Below are positions 25,480-29,997 of a stretch of 29,997 nucleotides of DNA, piece after piece. Position 1 is the first letter of the stretch. Every line of letters starts with the position of its first letter. Made by a program: the position numbers and the translations under genes. The notes under the pieces were generated by a model. The model was not told the origin of the DNA and did no database searches. It worked only from the letters and a program-made list of their open reading frames with translations. Source of the DNA: Dictyocoela muelleri (taxonomy: Eukaryota > Microsporidia); contig SDVU01000016.1 in assembly GCA_016256075.1 (NCBI GenBank), positions 1 to 29,997 of the forward strand, written 5' to 3'.

Positions 25480-26495
25480 AACACTTAAACCCCCCCCATC
25501 GTAAAAAAAAATATTTTTTTAACCCATCTAAAATGAATAAAAATCAAGAAATTGTAATTTTGTTAAAATCAAAATTAATAAAAACTAATAAATGTTGTTC
25601 AAAATGTCATAGCAATTGCAGTATGTTTTTAAAAAATATTGGATAGTAAGATGTAATAAGAGCAATTGCAGAAATGAGGTGAGTGTTACTAAAAATACCC
25701 CTTTTATAGGAAAAAAATGCCTTTACACATAATGCTTTCTATTTTTGATGATTTTATAAAAAAGAAATCAATTTTTGATATTGCTATATCACATAATGTT
25801 ACAAAATCAAGTGTAAGAAAAACTATTTGTGATATTTAAAATTTTATTTTTTATAAATATATTTATGATATTGGGAAATTGGAAAGAGTTGATATTATTG
25901 TAGAAGGTGATGAGAGCCATTTAGTCCGCAGAAAATATCACAGAGGAAGGTTAATAAAAGATATTTTGGTTTTAGGGTTCGTTGAAAGAACACCTCAAAG
26001 AAGAATTATTATGATTCCAATTATAAAAAGAAAAAAAAAAACTTATTTAATTTTCTTACATTATTATTTGTTAAAAAAATTATCAAAAATATATACTGAT
26101 AAATGGGCTAGCTATTCATAACTTAAAGATTAGGGTTATCAACAGATGACTGTAAATATTTCAAAGAATTTTGTTGATCCTGATAGCAATTGTCACCTAA
26201 TACAATAAAAGCGAATTGGTCTAGTTTAAAAAGAGGAATTCCAATAAGTTTAAGAAGACGAAAATATAAAAAAAGCTTTCCTCTTAAGATATATGTTAGT
26301 GAGAAATTATAAAGGTGAAGAACTTAGTACCGTTTTAAAATATATTTTTAGTTAAATTTTTTTAAAATTTTTATTTTTATTTATCACAATTATTAGTTTT
26401 TATTAATTTTGATTTTCACAAAATTTCTATTTCTTGATTTTTATTCATTTTAGAAGGGTTAGAAAAAAAATTATTACGATGGGGGTTTAAGTGTT
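25480..26495 (+). mobile_element. IS1595/Merlin-superfamily DNA transposon with ~110-bp inverted repeats, copy M3
   Basis: Left arm 25480-25591 and right arm 26390-26495 are inverted copies of about 110 bp ('aacacttaaacccccccatc' outward end; inward 'aaaatgaataaaaatcaaga' and 'aaaatcaaaattaataaaaa'). Element length is about 1.0 kb, almost all taken by arms and the transposase remnant. The transposase start codon lies inside the left arm (25533). A clear target duplication was not found. Confidence 0.82.
25533..26355 (+). pseudogene. IS1595/Merlin-like transposase, broken
   Basis: In order on the + strand: MNKNQEIVILLKSK (inside the terminal repeat); a zinc ribbon (CCSKC..., RCNKSNC); a helix-turn-helix-like FDDFIKKKSIFDIAISHNVT; then 25879-26121 open with VEGDESHLVRRKYHRG (first catalytic Asp), IKDILVLGFVER and YTDKWASYS (second Asp); and finally CHxxNTIKANWSSLKRGIPI. 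Lysine stands where the catalytic Glu of the H-T-N-x-I-E motif is expected. There are about three breaks before 25879 and several after 26121. The protein is only distantly similar to that of M1. Confidence 0.78.
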
Positions 26496-27158
26496 TTTAT
26501 CCCTTGATATTCTAAAATCCTTTTCAATTTATTTTTATAGTTGCTATAATTTAGTATATCCCTTCTCCTTAAAAAATGACCTTCAATCTAGTTAACTAGA
26601 GTCAATTAATATATTTATAATGATTTATTTATTTTTTATAATTGAAAATTTTTATCAATCTAAGTTAAATAATAAGCGATTATTACTCTAATTTAAAATT
26701 AAAGATATTAACTAAAATTTTTATAGTCGTTTAGTTATACGAATATAGTATAATTTTTCTTTAAAAAAAATAAAAATGTCAATAAATTGAAATAATTTTT
26801 GTGAGAAATTTTTTGCAAATTTCATCTCAATTATGCTTGCATTAATTATTTAATAAGTATTTTATAATAAGAGTAATCTATATAAAGACTCCAAAACATG
26901 CTCAAAAGAAATATATACTGCTCTAAAACGTCTAAAATGCCTCGAAATTTTTATTATATGCGTTTTTCATTAGCATAAGTATTAGTAAATCATGTCTAAA
27001 TTTTTCTCATAAACATCTTGTGATAAAAATAAGACTAAAAATAAGACTTTTATTGTTAAATTTAAAATAAACGGTCTGATCTTATAATTTCTAAAAGTTT
27101 TCAAAATTTATCCTATTTCTACATAACCATTTTCTGCCCGCCTTTGGTAAGTTGTTTA
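26496..27158. other. AT-rich region, no gene seen
   Basis: About 660 bp with only short broken frames. No repeat shared with the rest of the window was recognised. Confidence 0.4.
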
Positions 27159-27465
27159 AAAATTTCGGTACTACCCCGTTCAAATGCAAATTTTTTTCCT
27201 TATGGAGAAAAATTCATGAAAATGTTTCTAAGAACGTTATTTATTGGAAAACTAATATACAAGCCTTTAAACAAGAGAGTAGTTATATGATATACTTTTA
27301 TAGATTTAGAGCTGCTAAAAATATTAAGGTATAATATATTTATACTCTCAATATTTATTGCTTGCATATTCGTTTTTCTCATGAAATTTAATTATAAAAA
27401 ACGTGTTCATAAATTTTTCTCATCAAGAAAAAAATTCTGCGTAGAGAGGGTAGTACCGAAATTTT
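27159..27465. mobile_element. MITE-like element of about 310 bp with ~60-bp inverted repeats
   Basis: The left end 'aaaatttcggtactaccc' (27159-27176) is the exact complement of the right end (27448-27465). Inward similarity continues with gaps ('ttttttccttatggagaaaa' against, reversed, 'tttttttcttgatgagaaaa', then 'aattcatgaa' against 'aatttatgaa'). The interior is about 180 bp of A/T sequence without coding capacity. Short paired frames over it on both strands are by-products of the symmetry. Superfamily unknown; no clear target duplication. Confidence 0.65.
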
Positions 27466-29997
27466 CTCCCTAGTATAAATTTCTATTTTTTTATATTAAA
27501 ATAGAACCCTAATTATATAAAAAAAATAAAATCTGAAACAATCTTCAAATGACAAGAAGAAATGTATCTCCTATTGTTACAAATATAGACTTGTAGTCAA
27601 AAAATATAGACTTAAAAGTCAAAAAATATAAACAGAAAATTTGGCAAGACGCATTTAAAAACCTGTAAAATAGGTTTTCATGTCCATAATTGTGAATCGT
27701 ATATAAAAATAATGAAAATAGTCATGTAACACTTACAGACTCCGAGATAACGGCGTGTATAGTAAGAGAAAAAAATATGAACAGTATATTATATACTGCC
27801 TATGACACCTAAGGATAAAAACATTATGTGTACCGAAAAATTAAACCGAAAGAGAAGACGACACTGAGACAATCTAAATATATCTAGAACATTCGAGATT
27901 TTAAGGCTTAGCAGTATGTAGATTCTATATGCGATATAATGAAATACTCAAATCGCTACATGTCCTTGTGATAAAGCAAATTTTCTACGATTAGATCATA
28001 CATCATATAATGGCACAAAAATCATTTTTTTTGGGCTCAGAGATATTGGGTATATTTAAAACTCTTAATGAGGCTTTTTGGCTGTACTTTACAAAACTGC
28101 AGCTATGAATTTAATGTGTATTTATTTCCAATTGTAATTTTTATATGGAATATGGACATTTATACACGTACTGCTACCTATAAAATATAGCAAATTTATG
28201 AGAGGATGCAAAAGAAGTTAAAAACATAAATACCTTATATTTTATAAAAACATTGGTTATCGAATTCTAAATTGAGATTTTTTTTGCTTTTAAAAGATTT
28301 TTTTCAGAGATCGATATCAAACATTGGCTTTTCATTTTTAAACAAGCAGCGTAAGGTCAAATAACATGCTTAAGATTGACTATTTAGTAAAATATATGAT
28401 ATATTTAAATTCGATATTAGGAAATTTTTGTACTAGTATACATATTACATGTGCGGTTGCATTTGATTTATGATATGGTAAAAATAATTATAATGAAAGA
28501 CTATACTTTATTGGTGAAAAGGGTAATATAATCGGCAATTTTTTAATTTCAATTAATAAACATACAAGGTTATAGGTAGTTTGGTTTAGTGCGCCTTTGA
28601 AAGCGTTTAAATGCCAACTTTTGTAAAAAAAAACGTAAAGTAAAAAGTAAAACAGAAACTTGAATGTCGTATTTCTTACTATAGGGCATATTTCTCTTGT
28701 TAGGTCAAGATCGAGCTTCAAAAAGATTTTATGAAAGATGAAAAATAAAACCTTTACTGTGTTTCCATACATACTTAAAGACACCCCTATCCCACTTCTA
28801 CTAAAAAAAGATTCTATTATCTGAAAATACAGTCGGTGATAAATATCTAATAGAATTGACCGCAATAAGATATAATAGCGTCTCAATGTATTTTATTAAT
28901 ATATGAATTTTATTAATTTTTATCTAATATATTTTCTTGATAACTGCGGTATTATCCAACGAGGCAAAATTTCTAGATGCCTATAAAAAATAAATATTAA
29001 AACAAAAATATTAAATAATAAGAATGAAAAATAAGAGTTGGATAGTAAAGGTTAATATATGAGAGTATAAAAAATGTTTAAAACTATACAAGAAGTCATA
29101 AAAATAGAGAATTAAAAAAATAAAAAAATATTAAAAATATATAAATGGCAAAAAAAAATTAACAATTTGTTAATACATTAAAATTTTCATTTAATTTATA
29201 CTTCGACTGAATGAGTGTATAAGTCTAAAAGAAACGTGTCTAAAAGTCTAAAAGATAAAAAATAACTTTTTAAAACCTTGTAATGAAATTTGTAGACAAT
29301 AATAAAAGCGAAGTAGAATAAAATTATAATATGAGTGTAATATTATAATAGATAATAAGATTATACTAAATGCATGAATGATTTAAAAAATTATATAGTA
29401 TGTAAAAAGCTGCGTCATCATGATTAGATCGATGATTCTTTATTTTTTCATCTTAAAGCGTTAACTATCGTAGTATAATATCTTTATAAATAATTAATTG
29501 TACTTTATGCATGGTTAAAAAAAATTATTATTCTATACATTGATTTAGACTGATAACGTTTCTGTTTATAGCCAGAATCTACACTTTTTACTTTATCATT
29601 GTTAATATATATTCTATTTATTGTTTTGAATTTTTTTTACAAAATAACTACGCGTATTTTTGCAATTATATCTTATAAACTGCTTTTTATATCATTTCGT
29701 ATTTCTAGATTCTTTCTGATAACTCACATGGTAGAATAAGTTCTTCATAGTTTTATGACGAGATTTAATTACATTCTTAATATTACAGATATTCGTAATT
29801 TCATAATTTCATGCTTGTAATATTAGAACGTTCGTTTTATTTCATATGCAACGTGTATTGTGTGTATCAAAATTAGTTTAATATTTTAAAACTATCTAAT
29901 ATATGCGAAGCTTTGGTGATCGAGATAACTTTAATGGCTTTATTATATGTAGTATTTGGTATCTAGGTTGCTACGTGACGTTAATATGATTTTAAAA
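27466..29997. other. 2.5-kb gene-poor tail
   Basis: AT-rich sequence with stop codons in all frames, apart from the 132-codon frame at 28488-28886. A short ~20-bp repeat ('aatatagacttgtagtcaaa' type, about three units) lies at 27582-27635. It has fewer homopolymer runs than the left part of the window, perhaps old decayed genic or transposon DNA. Nothing else was recognised. Confidence 0.4.
28488..28886 (-). CDS. Uncertain small hydrophobic open frame
   Basis: 132 residues, rich in Phe, Leu, Ile and Tyr, with one possible membrane segment (FLFYFLLYVFFY, about 77-88). No family recognised and no CCC before the ATG. A frame of this length can arise by chance, and A/T-rich DNA readily gives hydrophobic products. 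I give it low weight. Confidence 0.15.
   Translation of the reverse strand: MRRYYILLRSILLDIYHRLYFQIIESFFSRSGIGVSLSMYGNTVKVLFFIFHKIFLKLDLDLTREICPIVRNTTFKFLFYFLLYVFFYKSWHLNAFKGALNQTTYNLVCLLIEIKKLPIILPFSPIKYSLSL

Noticed and set aside
27200-27382. Paired 60-codon frames on both strands near 27200-27380
   Set aside because: They fall inside the inverted-repeat element and mirror its symmetry; no protein features.
1-29997. LTR retroelements, Polinton-like or other virus-derived sequence
   Set aside because: No reverse transcriptase, integrase, capsid or long terminal direct repeats were recognised; every mobile element seen is a DNA transposon, MITE, fold-back or SINE-like.

Overview
The window looks like nuclear DNA of a microsporidian with an enlarged, repeat-rich, very AT-rich genome. 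The evidence is a linked set of three genes: an Hsp104/ClpB-type disaggregase, a huge cysteine-poor secreted protein with the make-up of polar tube protein 3 (PTP3), and a Sec6-like exocyst subunit. I see no introns, and a CCC triplet sits directly before the start codon of three of the four large genes, a signal known from microsporidia. Long low-complexity insertions inside conserved proteins and abundant DNA transposons fit the large-genome genera (Hamiltosporidium, Edhazardia, Anncaliia, Tubulinosema and relatives). The genus cannot be fixed from the sequence alone.

Layout. 1-4534 is gene-poor: it holds three copies of a tRNA-headed SINE-like repeat, short tandem repeats and a decayed hAT transposase tail. 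4535-7117 (+) is the disaggregase; another SINE-like copy (about 7186-7590) and a 30-bp tandem array follow it. 8388-13718 (+) is the PTP3-like gene. It converges on the Sec6-like gene (13976-16363, -), and a seven-copy 24-bp palindromic repeat lies between their 3' ends. About 45 bp upstream of the Sec6-like start codon begins a roughly 1.5-kb fold-back element (16407-17919), whose two arms are almost wholly nested minisatellites.

17998-20963 is a nest of transposons. A SINE-like copy is cut by a hAT-like non-autonomous element, which itself carries a Merlin element with 8-bp target duplications and a second, unrelated IS1595-superfamily element. More SINE-like fragments follow (21190-22032). 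22244-24853 (-) is an 869-residue gene. Its first ~115 residues resemble the TPP1/Tpz1 telomere OB-fold, and most of the rest is simple repeats. 25143-26495 is a second copy of the hAT-like repeat carrying a third IS1595-superfamily element with ~110-bp inverted repeats. The last 3.5 kb shows only a small MITE-like inverted-repeat element and no convincing gene.

The disaggregase (protein quality control), PTP3-like protein (secreted part of the invasion tube) and Sec6-like protein (exocyst tethering of secretory vesicles) are separate genes rather than an operon, but two of the three bear on secretion and spore building. The points most worth following up are the fold-back element, the SINE-like family, the putative shelterin subunit, and three distinct IS1595-superfamily lineages within 8 kb.
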